Shown: positions 1-9,304, numbered from the stretch's first letter. The stretch is 64,000 nt of DNA from Halobacteriovoraceae bacterium (GCA_002707495.1 PAMZ01000005.1:124001-188000), one strand, 5' to 3'. Translations and numbers: made by a program. Notes: generated by a model from the letters alone, not told the origin.

Positions 1-242
1 TAGTCGCGACCTTTTCAAATTTTTGAACAGCTTGATTGAGGACGGATTTTTCTTTTTGAATTTTAGCAGCCGCACCTGCATCTTCCCAAAACCCTTCTAA
101 GGTCTCAAGCTCAGATATTTCAACTAATCTTTGATTTTTCCTGTCAACTTCAAAGTGACCTCCGAATATGCTCTAAAGTTTCACGCATATTGGATACTTC
201 GGTTCTATATTCATTTAATTTGATTTTTTCACTCTCACTCAT
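1..242 (-). CDS. prfB: Peptide chain release factor 2, N-terminal part (runs off the window)
   Basis: RF2 terminates translation at UGA and UAA codons. Translation starts at ATG 242-240 and reads 30 codons (MSESEKIKLNEYRTEVSNMR and so on) before an in-frame TGA at 152-150. A +1 shift at CTT TGA gives an open frame to the window edge whose text (EVDRKNQRLVEISELE, EGFWEDAGAAAKIQ) fits the RF2 N-terminal helical domain. The stop at about codon 31 sits close to the E. coli autoregulatory stop (codon 26), so this is one gene read through a programmed frameshift and not a pseudogene. It starts 35 bases after the stop of the lipoprotein gene on the same strand and may be cotranscribed. No strong Shine-Dalgarno precedes the ATG. 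Only about 80 residues are in the window. Confidence 0.88.
150..164 (-). promoter_or_regulatory. prfB: prfB programmed +1 frameshift site
   Basis: Read on the minus strand the site is CGG AGG TCA CTT TGA. It has a Shine-Dalgarno-like GGAGG, a three-base spacer and the slippery CTT followed by the in-frame stop TGA. This matches the arrangement known for RF2 genes (SD-like hexamer, three bases, CUU UGA). The base after TGA is A, whereas many RF2 genes have C. Low RF2 slows termination at UGA and favours slippage, so the site gives autoregulation. Confidence 0.9.
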
Positions 243-276
243 GCTTCATACGCTAGCATGAGTAAGAATTTATTGT

Positions 277-2901
277 CTATCGTTGTTGTTGCATTTGCTG
301 CTGCTCTTGAGGCCTTTGCTGTTGCGTTTGCTGTTGTTGCTGCATTTGTTGCTGCTGTTGCATTTGCATCTGCATTTGCTGTTGTTGAACTTCCTCTACA
401 TCTTCTGGCCTAGCCAATAACAGCAGTCGAATATCCTCAGGTAGTTGATCCACTGATGTGGGAACTTGTCCACCTTCAATTGGAGGCAACTCATCATCAT
501 TTTTTTCTACAGAGCTAGAGTCTGTATACTCAAGTCCAAACATTGAATATAAAGAAGGTACATAAACCTCTTGAAAGCCGCGTTGCACTGGTATCGTTTC
601 TTCATCCCGAAGTAACTCGCAGTCAAATGGATCTGCTAAGGCAGCAGGTGAGTTCTTTCCAATAATTTCTAGAATTTTTGCAAATGTCATTCTATCCGCG
701 TTGGCACGTCTAAATCTTACAGGCCTTACTAAGAACTGAATCAAGTGAACTCCCGCTCCCGCAGCTCTTAAGAACGATCTTACTCCATTGATTTCAGGAA
801 TCTCCGGAACTTTATTGTACTTAACCATGTATTGAAAGATTCCATAAGAAAACCTTTTCATAAATTCTGGTTCAATCAAAGCTTCAATCGCTGGTTTGTA
901 AACAGTATAAGCAGTATCAACCTCTCTTGATTCTAATATTCCAGATCTATCTGCGTCGAAGGTTAAGACAGATTGTTCAACGGCAAGAAATCCACCCCAA
1001 GTTACGATAAAGTCACCAAATCCCATGGGAACTTCAGTTCCATCATCATAATGGGTACAGGCACGACTAAACTTCGCTGTTGCTCTCAAATAATTATCAA
1101 ATCCTTGAGCTGTTTGCGCATCAAGATAGTTATACATTTGAGGTAAATAATCCTTTCTCTGTTTTCCATCCTCTCTACCCGTTGGATTGGTAAGAAACTC
1201 TTTCATTCCAAGTCGATAACAAGCAGGATGAATTTTTTCAAATCCTTCGGTTCCACATTTTTCCTGAAGCTCAGACTGCATATCTGTTGCAAGTCTCAAA
1301 GCAGATGTCATGGTGACGATAAACTCTACAAACTCGTTAATTTCAATTCTTCCATCTCCGTTAGATGAGGGATGAAAGAGAGTTGAGATCAAGGTAATCG
1401 TCTCAGCGGTCTGGTTAGACTTTCCTTCTAAAATAAAGCCTTCTCCCTCAAGTAGTCCTGAAAGATCCTGCATGAGTCTTTCCATATCCTCAAGCTCCAT
1501 AATATAATCACCGACAGCTGTTGCATCAGTTTTTCCATAAAAGGCGAATACTTTTTCGGTGAGAAACTCAAAAACTGCCATCTCAAAAAAGCCTCTTGGA
1601 TTTCTACTATACTTGTAATCAAAAAGCGGTACATACTCTGAACCGTGAAAGTACTTATAACCTTTAGAGTCTATATCTTCAGTTTTAGAGAGAGATTTAG
1701 ATATTCGGTTAAATTGCTCAACATACCTAAGCTCAACATTATTCGAAATGAGAGGACGTAAATTATTGAAGTCATTTACGATAGGAAGATCTGTCTCGAA
1801 GATCTCTGAATTAAATGCATAAGCATTATAAAAGAAAACTCCTTTAGAAATATTCTGATAACCAATATCATATATAAGTGTCGTTATATCTTGCGAAGTA
1901 AACACTTCATCGTTCGAGCCTAATAGAACTTCTTTCACCTTAAGAATCGAAGTTTTGTATTTTAAATATTCAGAAAACTCCGGTAGAAACCGCTTAACAA
2001 CATCTTCAAGCTGCGAGTAAGCTAGAATAGGTTCATCGGGACTATCTTTGTAAAATAAAAGGTTGTAAAAGGTAAAAAAGTCTTCTTTGAGAATTTTTAA
2101 AACTTCAATATCCTGGGCATCTGTTTGAGCCACATTCCATAGCTTGGTAAAGTCATAAGCTATCTTTCCAATATCTCCCATAGAAGTGACAAGTCTTACT
2201 AACTGAGCAGAAGAAAGAGTTTGCTCGTCACCACCCAAAATAGCTTTTTTAAGAAAGAGAACACTTCTGACATCATCAGCCAAATCAGGGTTACTTAAGT
2301 TTTTAAACTTGGTAATAACTTCCGCAATTTCGATTGAATTATTATTAGGAACAATATATCGATTCAACATTTCACTGAGCTGTGAGAATGTCGTAAAAAT
2401 GACTGCTTTTCTTCTATTATGCTCTGAAAATGTCATTGTTTCATCTGCATAAAAGAATTCTTGGATTTTGTTTTGAACAAAAAGTCGATTAAATTCTTTA
2501 AAGAAGTCCACTAAATTATCGACATTCTGTCTCGACATATAACCTTGATCATCACCAAACAACAAAGTGTTAACTTTAAAGATCGCATCAAGAGCCTCAA
2601 GCGTAAAACTATCAATATCAGTAAGGTTCGTATTGATGTAGTTTTCTAAACTTGCTTGAGATAAAAAGCCTGGTCTATCTGTTTTTACGATTTCAATAAA
2701 GAATTTTAAATTAGCTCGCAGACAATCTAGATCTCCTTGAATATTCTCCTCGAACATTTTTGAAATGGCTTGGGTATCGAGTTCACAGGTTGCAAATTGA
2801 TCTATTTCTTCAGTTTCAACTTTTTTAGAAAATAGATCACCACAAGAAGTCAGAACTAGTTGGCTCAGCAATAATGCAATTAGCATAAATGTTGGTTTCA
2901 T
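277..2901 (-). CDS. Large EF-hand-like lipoprotein with Gln/Met-rich tail
   Basis: Unrecognised 874-residue protein. It begins with a lipoprotein signal (lipobox LTSC, Cys20), so it is probably membrane-anchored and exposed to the periplasm or surface. A degenerate motif recurs around residues 72-89, 114-131, 222-238 and 327-343. Each copy has an acidic or polar turn, a hydrophobic residue, Ser/Thr and then a helix, as in decayed EF-hands. Near residue 648 the loop DADRSGILESRE fits a calcium-binding EF-hand consensus, and near 512 SSNGDGRIEINE fits apart from its first position. The last 45 residues or so are almost all Gln, Met, Pro and Arg. The gene lies 20 bases after the barrel-like gene upstream and 35 bases before prfB. 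Calcium binding is inferred; the role is unknown. Confidence 0.8.
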   Translation of the reverse strand: MKPTFMLIALLLSQLVLTSCGDLFSKKVETEEIDQFATCELDTQAISKMFEENIQGDLDCLRANLKFFIEIVKTDRPGFLSQASLENYINTNLTDIDSFTLEALDAIFKVNTLLFGDDQGYMSRQNVDNLVDFFKEFNRLFVQNKIQEFFYADETMTFSEHNRRKAVIFTTFSQLSEMLNRYIVPNNNSIEIAEVITKFKNLSNPDLADDVRSVLFLKKAILGGDEQTLSSAQLVRLVTSMGDIGKIAYDFTKLWNVAQTDAQDIEVLKILKEDFFTFYNLLFYKDSPDEPILAYSQLEDVVKRFLPEFSEYLKYKTSILKVKEVLLGSNDEVFTSQDITTLIYDIGYQNISKGVFFYNAYAFNSEIFETDLPIVNDFNNLRPLISNNVELRYVEQFNRISKSLSKTEDIDSKGYKYFHGSEYVPLFDYKYSRNPRGFFEMAVFEFLTEKVFAFYGKTDATAVGDYIMELEDMERLMQDLSGLLEGEGFILEGKSNQTAETITLISTLFHPSSNGDGRIEINEFVEFIVTMTSALRLATDMQSELQEKCGTEGFEKIHPACYRLGMKEFLTNPTGREDGKQRKDYLPQMYNYLDAQTAQGFDNYLRATAKFSRACTHYDDGTEVPMGFGDFIVTWGGFLAVEQSVLTFDADRSGILESREVDTAYTVYKPAIEALIEPEFMKRFSYGIFQYMVKYNKVPEIPEINGVRSFLRAAGAGVHLIQFLVRPVRFRRANADRMTFAKILEIIGKNSPAALADPFDCELLRDEETIPVQRGFQEVYVPSLYSMFGLEYTDSSSVEKNDDELPPIEGGQVPTSVDQLPEDIRLLLLARPEDVEEVQQQQMQMQMQQQQQMQQQQQTQQQRPQEQQQMQQQR
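280..392 (-). repeat. Low-complexity Gln/Met codon tract
   Basis: The 3' end of the lipoprotein gene is a run of CAA/CAG and ATG codons (on the plus strand ttg, ctg and cat triplets) encoding an almost pure Q/M tail. Such tracts are prone to slippage, so length may differ between strains. Confidence 0.75.
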
Positions 2902-2921
2902 AAGAGTATCCTATAACTACT

Positions 2922-4310
2922 TTAAAAATTGTATTTCAAAGAGCTATAGACAGAGTCATTGTTCTCGTATTGAGACCAGAAAGACTCTTCTTCAGGATTC
3001 GTTCCAATAATGTTAACACCAACACTTGCGATGACGTTTGGACCGAAACTATAGCTCGTATTGAACATAGTTAATCGATCTTCCGTGAGCATGTCGTATT
3101 TGTAATCCAAACCGACAAATAACTTCCGTGTTAGTCTTTTACTTAGTGCTAGATGAACTGCTTGGTTCCAACGAGGGAGGTCAACGAGAATATCATTTTC
3201 CCGGTCAAACTCACTCACTCTAGCGATATATCCAAGGTGACTTTTAAAATCACCATCCGTATAAACCATTCCACTACTTACGTAGTCTTCTTTTTTCTTA
3301 TTTGGCTTTAGTCCTGTATACTCGATCAGAGGCTGAGTACCGTCAGGAACATTACTTGGATCAATACTGATAGCCGATCCATAAAGTTTAAAATCTTCAG
3401 TAACACGAATCTCAGCATTTCCCCCGACAATATTGTGATAGTAAAACTGCGGAGTCGCCTCTACATTAATAGCTGATAAATCTGATTCAGCAACGATTTC
3501 TGCGGCGATAGAAATCCCGTTTTCAGGCTTTCGCATAAAAAAGCCATTTACTGCATATCGACCTTTGTCGTACCCTATCTTAAAACCTACGGAATATCTA
3601 AAAATAGCATCCGCAATTTCCGGGTAATTCACTGTGTAGTAGATAGGAACTTGTTTTCCTTCGAATTCTGTGGAGGCATCAGGAACACTACACCAAGGGT
3701 TCTTACAAGAAAGGCTTTTTTCCTCATCGTTGATTTCAATACTAGGATTCGATTCAGGAACATAAATTACTGAACCAAAAGCACTATAATTAAAACCACT
3801 TCTATATTTTCTATCAAATACGATACCTACTAAACCTTCTTGACCCGGCTCAAAAAAATCAAAATTGACTCTGTTGTTAACTTTTCCCAGTCCCCAGTTA
3901 GCATCAACCATGGACCAATCAATAATTTGCCTTCCTAAGGTTAGCTTTCTCTCTTGGCTTCCAAACTCAATTTTTGCTTCTTTAAAAGAGTACATGAGTT
4001 GTTGCTCATCATTTACTCTTGCTGCCATATCGAAAGTTTTAGAAGAAGATCCGTTATAGGATTTATAGGTGAGATTTAAATCTCCAAAATATTTATTTCC
4101 AGTTACTTCTCCTACATCCTCAACCAACTCATTGGTACGAAGGCCAAAGTCTCCCGTTAAGACAGACTCTTTTTTCCCTAGTTGAGTAGAAGGATCAAAG
4201 GCTGTGGAAAGATTATTAGGATCAATATTTACAGCAAGGTTTGCTAGAGCTGATCCGCTCAATAAACTAATGACGCTTGTGTAAAGAAGGTGTTGTTTAA
4301 ATTTTTTCAT
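2922..4310 (-). CDS. Putative outer-membrane beta-barrel protein
   Basis: A 462-residue secreted protein with a typical signal peptide (MKKFKQHLLYTSVISLLSGS, cleavage after ALA). The rest is rich in alternating aromatic/polar segments, and the last strand ends in a C-terminal Phe (SVYSSLKYNF), the usual recognition signal for barrel assembly by BamA. A pair of Cys (SCKNPWC, about residue 200) could form a loop disulphide. I do not recognise the porin family or a substrate. It is the first gene of a leftward group with the EF-hand-like lipoprotein 20 bases downstream, so the two may act together at the outer membrane. That is inference from spacing. Confidence 0.7.
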   Translation of the reverse strand: MKKFKQHLLYTSVISLLSGSALANLAVNIDPNNLSTAFDPSTQLGKKESVLTGDFGLRTNELVEDVGEVTGNKYFGDLNLTYKSYNGSSSKTFDMAARVNDEQQLMYSFKEAKIEFGSQERKLTLGRQIIDWSMVDANWGLGKVNNRVNFDFFEPGQEGLVGIVFDRKYRSGFNYSAFGSVIYVPESNPSIEINDEEKSLSCKNPWCSVPDASTEFEGKQVPIYYTVNYPEIADAIFRYSVGFKIGYDKGRYAVNGFFMRKPENGISIAAEIVAESDLSAINVEATPQFYYHNIVGGNAEIRVTEDFKLYGSAISIDPSNVPDGTQPLIEYTGLKPNKKKEDYVSSGMVYTDGDFKSHLGYIARVSEFDRENDILVDLPRWNQAVHLALSKRLTRKLFVGLDYKYDMLTEDRLTMFNTSYSFGPNVIASVGVNIIGTNPEEESFWSQYENNDSVYSSLKYNF

Positions 4311-4613
4311 CCGATCTCTAAATCTTATCCTATTTAAAATGTTTCAACCTCAAGGCAAGTTCTACCCTTTGAGAATCTGCCTTCTGATTAAAGTATCATT
4401 TCCAAGCTTTAGAGAGGATTTAAGCTGTTTTTTAGTGTAATTCTTACCTGTAAAAACTTTCGACAAACCACCTTAACCCGCTGGAATTATTGCAAGATTT
4501 AACATTTGCTAACAAAGCAAAAAGGTCAGATATCCATTCTCTTATGTAAGAAACTGACAGTTGTCGACAGCTGATAAAATTGAAAAAATAGTCTGATCTA
4601 AAACAAGGAGTAT
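4311..4613. other. Divergent intergenic region, 303 bp
   Basis: It separates the leftward barrel gene from the rightward subtilase and must hold both promoters. No ORF or RNA is evident. The only structure I see is an 8-bp palindrome TGTCGACA (4562-4569) inside a nearly symmetrical CAGTTGTCGACAGCTG, about 45 bases before the subtilase start. It could be an operator. No convincing -35/-10 pair was identified. Confidence 0.4.
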
Positions 4614-4619
4614 ATGTTT

Positions 4620-5897
4620 ATGAAACTACTAATTGCCGCCATGATGGTTGCAAATGTAGCACTGGCAAGCTCGCCAAGGGTGGATGAGTCCAGGCTATTT
4701 GTGAAAATCAAAAATTCCCTACCACAACACAATCTAATTCAAAAAACGAAGCATCTATTTGGAAAGTATTATTTGATTGAAACGAGCCAAGCCTCAAAAT
4801 TGGCTAAAGCGATTAAAGATCAAGTTGAACTCACTGAACTGAACTATTACGCTGGAAAAAATAAATTACCTGAGCCAGAAGTCCAAAAGAATTTTGAAAA
4901 TGTAGATAATTTTACTGCGTTTAATGATCCAAGAGCGAATAGAGTGTGGAGTTTTAGAGACGGAGTCGATAATGGAGTTTCCGTTAATCGTTCTTACCTT
5001 GCTCCTCTTGGACTTGAAAAAGAAGAGATTATTGTTGCCGTGGTAGATACTGGTGTTGACTACAATCATGAAGATTTAAAAGGAAATATGTGGATCAATC
5101 CCGGAGAAATTGCTGGAAATGGAATTGATGACGATCAAAATGGATATATTGATGATGTCCACGGAATAAATACTTTAGATCGTGAAGGAGGAGTTGCCAC
5201 GGGAGACCCTATGGACACCCACTCACATGGAACACATGTTGCAGGAACTATTGGAGCGATTCAAAATAATAATACTGGTATTGCAGGTATAGCTTCTCAA
5301 GTAAAAATCATGGCCATTCGAACAGTTCCCAATAGAGGGGATGAGACTGATGCTGATGTGGTCGAGTCTTTTCTCTATGCTGCAAAAAACGGAGCTAGAC
5401 TCATAAATTGTTCCTTTGGTAAAAAACATAATGAAGGCGGTTTGGTAGTTAACGAAACTATGAACCATATTGGTCAAACCTATGGAACACTTGTTGTCGC
5501 AGCTGCTGGGAATGACTCTTCTAATAATGACAGAAGGCCAAAATATCCAGCCTCTTTTGATTCTGACTATTTATTAGTCGTTGCCTCGACTTCAAGTAGT
5601 GGGAGGATGTCTTATTTCTCTAACTACGGAAAAACCACTGTGGATATTGCAGCACCTGGTTCAGGTATTTACTCAACTGTACCAGGTAATAGGTATCGCT
5701 CTATGTCAGGAACTTCAATGGCATGCCCTACAACGGTCGGTGTAGCAGCAGAAGTTTGGAGTCATTTTCCGGAACTAGGAGCTTTAGAGCTCAAGCAAGC
5801 TCTCATGGATTCAGTTACACCTGTAGGAAGATTTGAAGATCGTATGGTGTCAGAAGGAAGGGTAGACCTTTATCAAGCTCTTCAATCACTATTGTAA
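4620..5897 (+). CDS. Secreted subtilisin-like serine peptidase (S8)
   Basis: Secreted endopeptidase of the subtilase family. The catalytic triad is visible: Asp in VAVVDTGVDY (codon 5046), His in HSHGTHVAGT (codon 5226) and Ser in SGTSMACP (codon 5715). An N-terminal signal peptide (KLLIAAMMVANVALA) is followed by a propeptide-like stretch of about 80 residues. The segment GIDDDQNGYIDD after the Asp motif resembles a calcium-binding insert and also occurs in the second subtilase of this window. I chose ATG 4620 over ATG 4614 because AAGGAG at 4605-4610 lies nine bases from the former but only three from the latter. The gene is monocistronic and ends in a terminator. A role in prey or nutrient proteolysis is inference. 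Confidence 0.92.
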   Translation: MKLLIAAMMVANVALASSPRVDESRLFVKIKNSLPQHNLIQKTKHLFGKYYLIETSQASKLAKAIKDQVELTELNYYAGKNKLPEPEVQKNFENVDNFTAFNDPRANRVWSFRDGVDNGVSVNRSYLAPLGLEKEEIIVAVVDTGVDYNHEDLKGNMWINPGEIAGNGIDDDQNGYIDDVHGINTLDREGGVATGDPMDTHSHGTHVAGTIGAIQNNNTGIAGIASQVKIMAIRTVPNRGDETDADVVESFLYAAKNGARLINCSFGKKHNEGGLVVNETMNHIGQTYGTLVVAAAGNDSSNNDRRPKYPASFDSDYLLVVASTSSSGRMSYFSNYGKTTVDIAAPGSGIYSTVPGNRYRSMSGTSMACPTTVGVAAEVWSHFPELGALELKQALMDSVTPVGRFEDRMVSEGRVDLYQALQSLL

Positions 5898-5904
5898 ATT
5901 AATC

Positions 5905-5937
5905 AAGCCGAGCTTAGTCTCGGCTTTTCTTTTTTTT
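5905..5937 (+). terminator. Rho-independent terminator of the subtilase gene
   Basis: Stem AAGCCGAG (5905-5912) pairs with CTCGGCTT (5919-5926) around a six-base loop and is followed by a T-rich run to 5937. The loop contains the stop codon of the convergent ybeY gene. Confidence 0.85.
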
Positions 5938-6432
5938 CATCGACAGCAGTAATTTCTCTTCCAATTCTTCCATAATTTTTTCTTCATTTTCACTGATCTC
6001 ATGATCATAACCGCAAATATGTAAAAAACCATGAACAGCTAAATGAAGAAATTCTTCTCTAAAACTTAGGGAATGCTCTTTAGCTTGAGTTCGACAGACA
6101 TCATAGCAAATTATAATATCTCCAAGCTCCTCCTCAGGAGCTAAGATTTGATAAGATCCACCTCGTAGGTCTTCGTACTGAGGAAAACTCAAAACATCAG
6201 TCACTTTGTCTTTATCTCGATATTTTTTATTAATCTCTTGAATCTGAGTTTGGTCTACCAACAATAAATTCAAGTTAAAAATCTGAAAGTCTTCTAATTC
6301 ATGAGAAATCAGCTCCTCCAAAAAACTCTCACATACACTACTCAATTCACTTATATCTTCAGTGCCAATCGGATCAGGAAGGTCAAGTTGGTTTTCAAAA
6401 AAGACATCTAGATTTAGAGATTTATCATTCAT
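5914..6432 (-). CDS. ybeY: Endoribonuclease YbeY (rRNA maturation factor)
   Basis: Zinc-dependent single-strand endoribonuclease needed for 16S rRNA 3' maturation and ribosome quality control. The family signature HGFLHICGYDH, three His zinc ligands with spacing H-x3-H-x5-H, is at about residues 134-144. The preceding LNLLLVDQTQIQEINKKYRDKDKVTDVLSFP is also typical in layout (degradable as N-terminal sheet plus the TDVLSF motif). I start at ATG 6432; a TTG at 6468 would abut mazG and add 12 residues unlike the family. The predicted 172 residues are near the usual 150-160, with a Lys-rich tail. It is divergent from mazG and its 3' end overlaps the subtilase terminator. Confidence 0.9.
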   Translation of the reverse strand: MNDKSLNLDVFFENQLDLPDPIGTEDISELSSVCESFLEELISHELEDFQIFNLNLLLVDQTQIQEINKKYRDKDKVTDVLSFPQYEDLRGGSYQILAPEEELGDIIICYDVCRTQAKEHSLSFREEFLHLAVHGFLHICGYDHEISENEEKIMEELEEKLLLSMKKKKSRD

Positions 6433-6468
6433 TAGCTTTATCGTAGTATAGGACTCAAAGGAGTTCAA

Positions 6469-7260
6469 ATGGATTACCCTGAATTAGAAAGAGCTATCCA
6501 GGTTGTTGCGAAGCTAAGAGATCCAGATGGTGGATGTCCTTGGGATCTAAAACAAACCCACACTTCCCTGCTTAAATATCTCATTGAAGAGAGTTATGAA
6601 TTCGTCTATGCCGTAGAGCTGGATGACAGTGAGAAGATGCAAGAGGAGCTAGGAGATGTCTTATTACAAGTCCTCCTCCACTCTCAACTTGCCAAAGACG
6701 ATAAGAAATTTACAATTGAAGGTGTCGCCAAAGCCCTTGCTGATAAAATGATAAGACGTCACCCCCATGTTTTTGAAGATCCCTCGCTGGCCAAGAATGA
6801 AAAAGAAGTAAAAGAGAATTGGAAAAAAATAAAGGCAAAGGAACAAAATAATAAATACCATATCAGAATGGAGGACGCTTACTCTCCGTCGCTTCATGCA
6901 TCAGATAAAATAGGTGCTAAATCACAAGCAATAAATTTTGATTGGGATAAGATTGAAGATGTTCTCGCAAAAGTGGATGAAGAGCTTTTGGAAGTAAAAG
7001 AGGAATTGTCGTTAAGTCCAAATTCAGAGAAGACTTACGAAGAAATTGGTGATCTACTTTTCTCAGTAACTCAATTAGCAAGACATCTTGGATTTTCGGC
7101 AGAAGAAGCCCTACGAGACGCCAATAAAAAATTTATTAGAAGAATCAATCAAGTTGAAGACGCCGTACGAGCAGATGGCTTTGAAATGTCAGATCTTCCG
7201 ACTGAAAAGCTCGAAATTTATTGGTCCAAAGTTAAACAATCCGCTTCGGCTAAACAATAG
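6469..7260 (+). CDS. mazG: Nucleoside triphosphate pyrophosphohydrolase MazG
   Basis: Hydrolyses NTPs and dNTPs to monophosphates plus pyrophosphate, cleaning the nucleotide pool and modulating the stringent response. The 263 residues equal the E. coli length. The N-terminal half has the signature LRDPDGGCPWDLKQTH, then EESYEF and EELGDVLLQVLLHSQ, which supply the Mg-binding E-x-x-E and E-x-x-D residues. A second MazG repeat follows near residue 155 (KVDEELLEVKEEL, EEIGDLLFSVTQLAR). The start has a perfect Shine-Dalgarno (AAAGGAG, five bases before ATG). Divergent from ybeY. Confidence 0.95.
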   Translation: MDYPELERAIQVVAKLRDPDGGCPWDLKQTHTSLLKYLIEESYEFVYAVELDDSEKMQEELGDVLLQVLLHSQLAKDDKKFTIEGVAKALADKMIRRHPHVFEDPSLAKNEKEVKENWKKIKAKEQNNKYHIRMEDAYSPSLHASDKIGAKSQAINFDWDKIEDVLAKVDEELLEVKEELSLSPNSEKTYEEIGDLLFSVTQLARHLGFSAEEALRDANKKFIRRINQVEDAVRADGFEMSDLPTEKLEIYWSKVKQSASAKQ

Positions 7261-7279
7261 TCTTAATTTGAGTTAATAT

Positions 7280-9304
7280 ATGTATATGCGCATTTTTATT
7301 TTATGCCAGTTATTTATCTCTTCAACCCTGGCCAGTAGCGAATTTCCTAGTTCTGGAACATTAAGACCACGAATTGATTTTTGGAAAACGGTCTATACTG
7401 AAGTTACTTCCGATCAAGGTTTGCTGCATGATCAAAACGACATGTCTTTTTATTATAAAAAAATTGACCTTCCTCAGGGTAGAAGAAATAGGATCAGATT
7501 AATAAGGGCAGAAAAAAAAGAGATCGCTAGTCTTATTAGATCAATTCTTAAAAAAGACTTTAAAAACCTAACTCCAGAAGAACTTAGAATTGTAGGACTT
7601 GTAGAAGAAAAAACGGCTGCGAAGTTTCGAAGTCTTCTCAGAGGAATGAGATTTCAGACAGGCCTTAAAGATCGTTATTATCGTGGATTAATCCGTTCCT
7701 ATAAATATATGGATTTCATTGTAGCGACCTTTAAAAATTATCAGCTACCAGAAGAACTCGTCTTTCTCCCTCATGTCGAAAGTTCCTTTAACTATGAAGC
7801 CTATTCAAAGGTTGGCGCCGCTGGGATTTGGCAATTTATGCGTGCCACGGCTAGAAATTTTGGGTTGAAAGTTAGCTATATTATTGATGAAAGAAGAGAT
7901 CCTCTCAAGGCTACCGTTGCTGCCGCTAAGCTATTAAAGAGAAATTATGAAAAGCTTGGAAGCTGGCCTCTCGCTTTAACCGCATATAATCACGGGGCAA
8001 GAAGTATGCAAAGGGCGGTCGCTAAACTGGGCACTAAAGATATGGCCACAATAATAGAAAAATATGATGGCCGAAGGTTTGGTTTTGCTTCGAAGAATTT
8101 TTATGCCACATTTATGGCCACAGTTGAGATCTCACAAAATCCTGAAAGGTACTTTCCGACCTTCAAAAAGCCAGCCAAATTTGAATATTCAATGATTCAA
8201 CTTAATAAAAGTTTTCAGATTAAACATCTGACGAAGTCTTTAGAGGTCACGAGAAAAACTCTTAAAGAGTATAATCCTTCAATTAGAAATATTGCCTATC
8301 GAACTCCTCTTTTTCTGCCAAAAGGTATTATTATCAAGGTCCCTAAAGTAAGCCCGGAGAAAGTAACTCAACTGCAAAGTCAATTGGATACACTTAAAAT
8401 ACCGAAGTCTGATCTCGCTTTGGATAAAATACATATTGTTTCAAGAGGTGAATCTCTTTTCACCATTTCAAGATTATATAGAACTGAAGTTTCAAAAATT
8501 ATTCAGTTTAACCAAATCACTGACCCAAGACTTATCTATCCCGGAATGAAAATTAAAATACCAGGAAAAGAAGCAAAAGTTGCAGTCATTGTTCCTCCTA
8601 AACTTAAAGAGGTTGTAGAGAAGAAGCCAACGAAAACGGAAATAGCTGCCTCAGAAAAAGCGTTAGAAAAGATCGTTTCTCCCGTAGAAATCAAAGAAGT
8701 TCCCAGGTTTAAACCAAAACCCAAAAGCTATACACAGCGCTTTAAAGATTATTTCAATTCTCTTTTTGGAAAGAAGGAGTCACCTAAAATTATTATTGCA
8801 GATATCCCGCAGCCGACTTCACTTTTAAACTTATCTAGCTATGACTTAGATATCACCGTTGTCTCTGGCGACATCTATGAAATCTCTGTTGAAACGGAGG
8901 AGACACTTGGGCATTTAGCAGAATGGGCAAAGGCTCCGACACAACTTCTTCGTGACATGAATGGAATGGGAAGAAGCTCTAGCATTCAGATTGGTCAAAA
9001 AATTAAACTGCGTATTCTTCCAGAACATATGGAAAATTTTAAAACAGAACGAAATGAGTACCATTTATCAATTCAAGAAGACTTCTATGAGAAATTTAGT
9101 GTTGAAGGAGAAGAGAAATATACTGTAAAAGCAGGAGATACATTAACTCAAATCTTAGAAAACTATAATCTACCCTATTGGCTAGTCAGAAAAAGTCAGT
9201 CTGATCAAAAACTAAGTCCGAAACTAAATATTGGAGATGAGATCATCATCCCCAAAACACTCGCAAAAGGTGATGAACCGCCTACAGAAGCACTTGAGAA
9301 CTAG
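7280..9304 (+). CDS. mltD: MltD-like lytic transglycosylase with LysM repeats
   Basis: Cleaves the glycan backbone of peptidoglycan. After a short signal peptide (IFILCQLFISSTLA) the SLT catalytic domain spans about residues 150-280. The presumed catalytic Glu167 is in LPHVESSFNYEAYSKVGAAG, followed by GIWQFMRATARNFGL and LTAYNHGARSM, a clear MltD pattern. LysM peptidoglycan-binding modules lie at about 385-430 (HIVSRGESLFTISRLY) and 614-660 (YTVKAGDTLTQILENY), with a more diverged one near 520-580. ATG 7280 and ATG 7286 are both possible starts; neither has a strong Shine-Dalgarno. The 674 residues exceed E. coli MltD (about 450). Its stop shares a CTAG with the convergent oligopeptidase gene. 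Confidence 0.9.
   Translation: MYMRIFILCQLFISSTLASSEFPSSGTLRPRIDFWKTVYTEVTSDQGLLHDQNDMSFYYKKIDLPQGRRNRIRLIRAEKKEIASLIRSILKKDFKNLTPEELRIVGLVEEKTAAKFRSLLRGMRFQTGLKDRYYRGLIRSYKYMDFIVATFKNYQLPEELVFLPHVESSFNYEAYSKVGAAGIWQFMRATARNFGLKVSYIIDERRDPLKATVAAAKLLKRNYEKLGSWPLALTAYNHGARSMQRAVAKLGTKDMATIIEKYDGRRFGFASKNFYATFMATVEISQNPERYFPTFKKPAKFEYSMIQLNKSFQIKHLTKSLEVTRKTLKEYNPSIRNIAYRTPLFLPKGIIIKVPKVSPEKVTQLQSQLDTLKIPKSDLALDKIHIVSRGESLFTISRLYRTEVSKIIQFNQITDPRLIYPGMKIKIPGKEAKVAVIVPPKLKEVVEKKPTKTEIAASEKALEKIVSPVEIKEVPRFKPKPKSYTQRFKDYFNSLFGKKESPKIIIADIPQPTSLLNLSSYDLDITVVSGDIYEISVETEETLGHLAEWAKAPTQLLRDMNGMGRSSSIQIGQKIKLRILPEHMENFKTERNEYHLSIQEDFYEKFSVEGEEKYTVKAGDTLTQILENYNLPYWLVRKSQSDQKLSPKLNIGDEIIIPKTLAKGDEPPTEALEN

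Noticed and set aside
6433-6468. TTG start for ybeY
   Set aside because: It would abut the mazG start codon and add residues unlike YbeY. ATG 6432 gives the expected length.
9301-9304. Overlap of convergent stop codons (CTAG) as a regulatory element
   Set aside because: It is a simple consequence of tight convergent packing, and no terminator or structure is associated.
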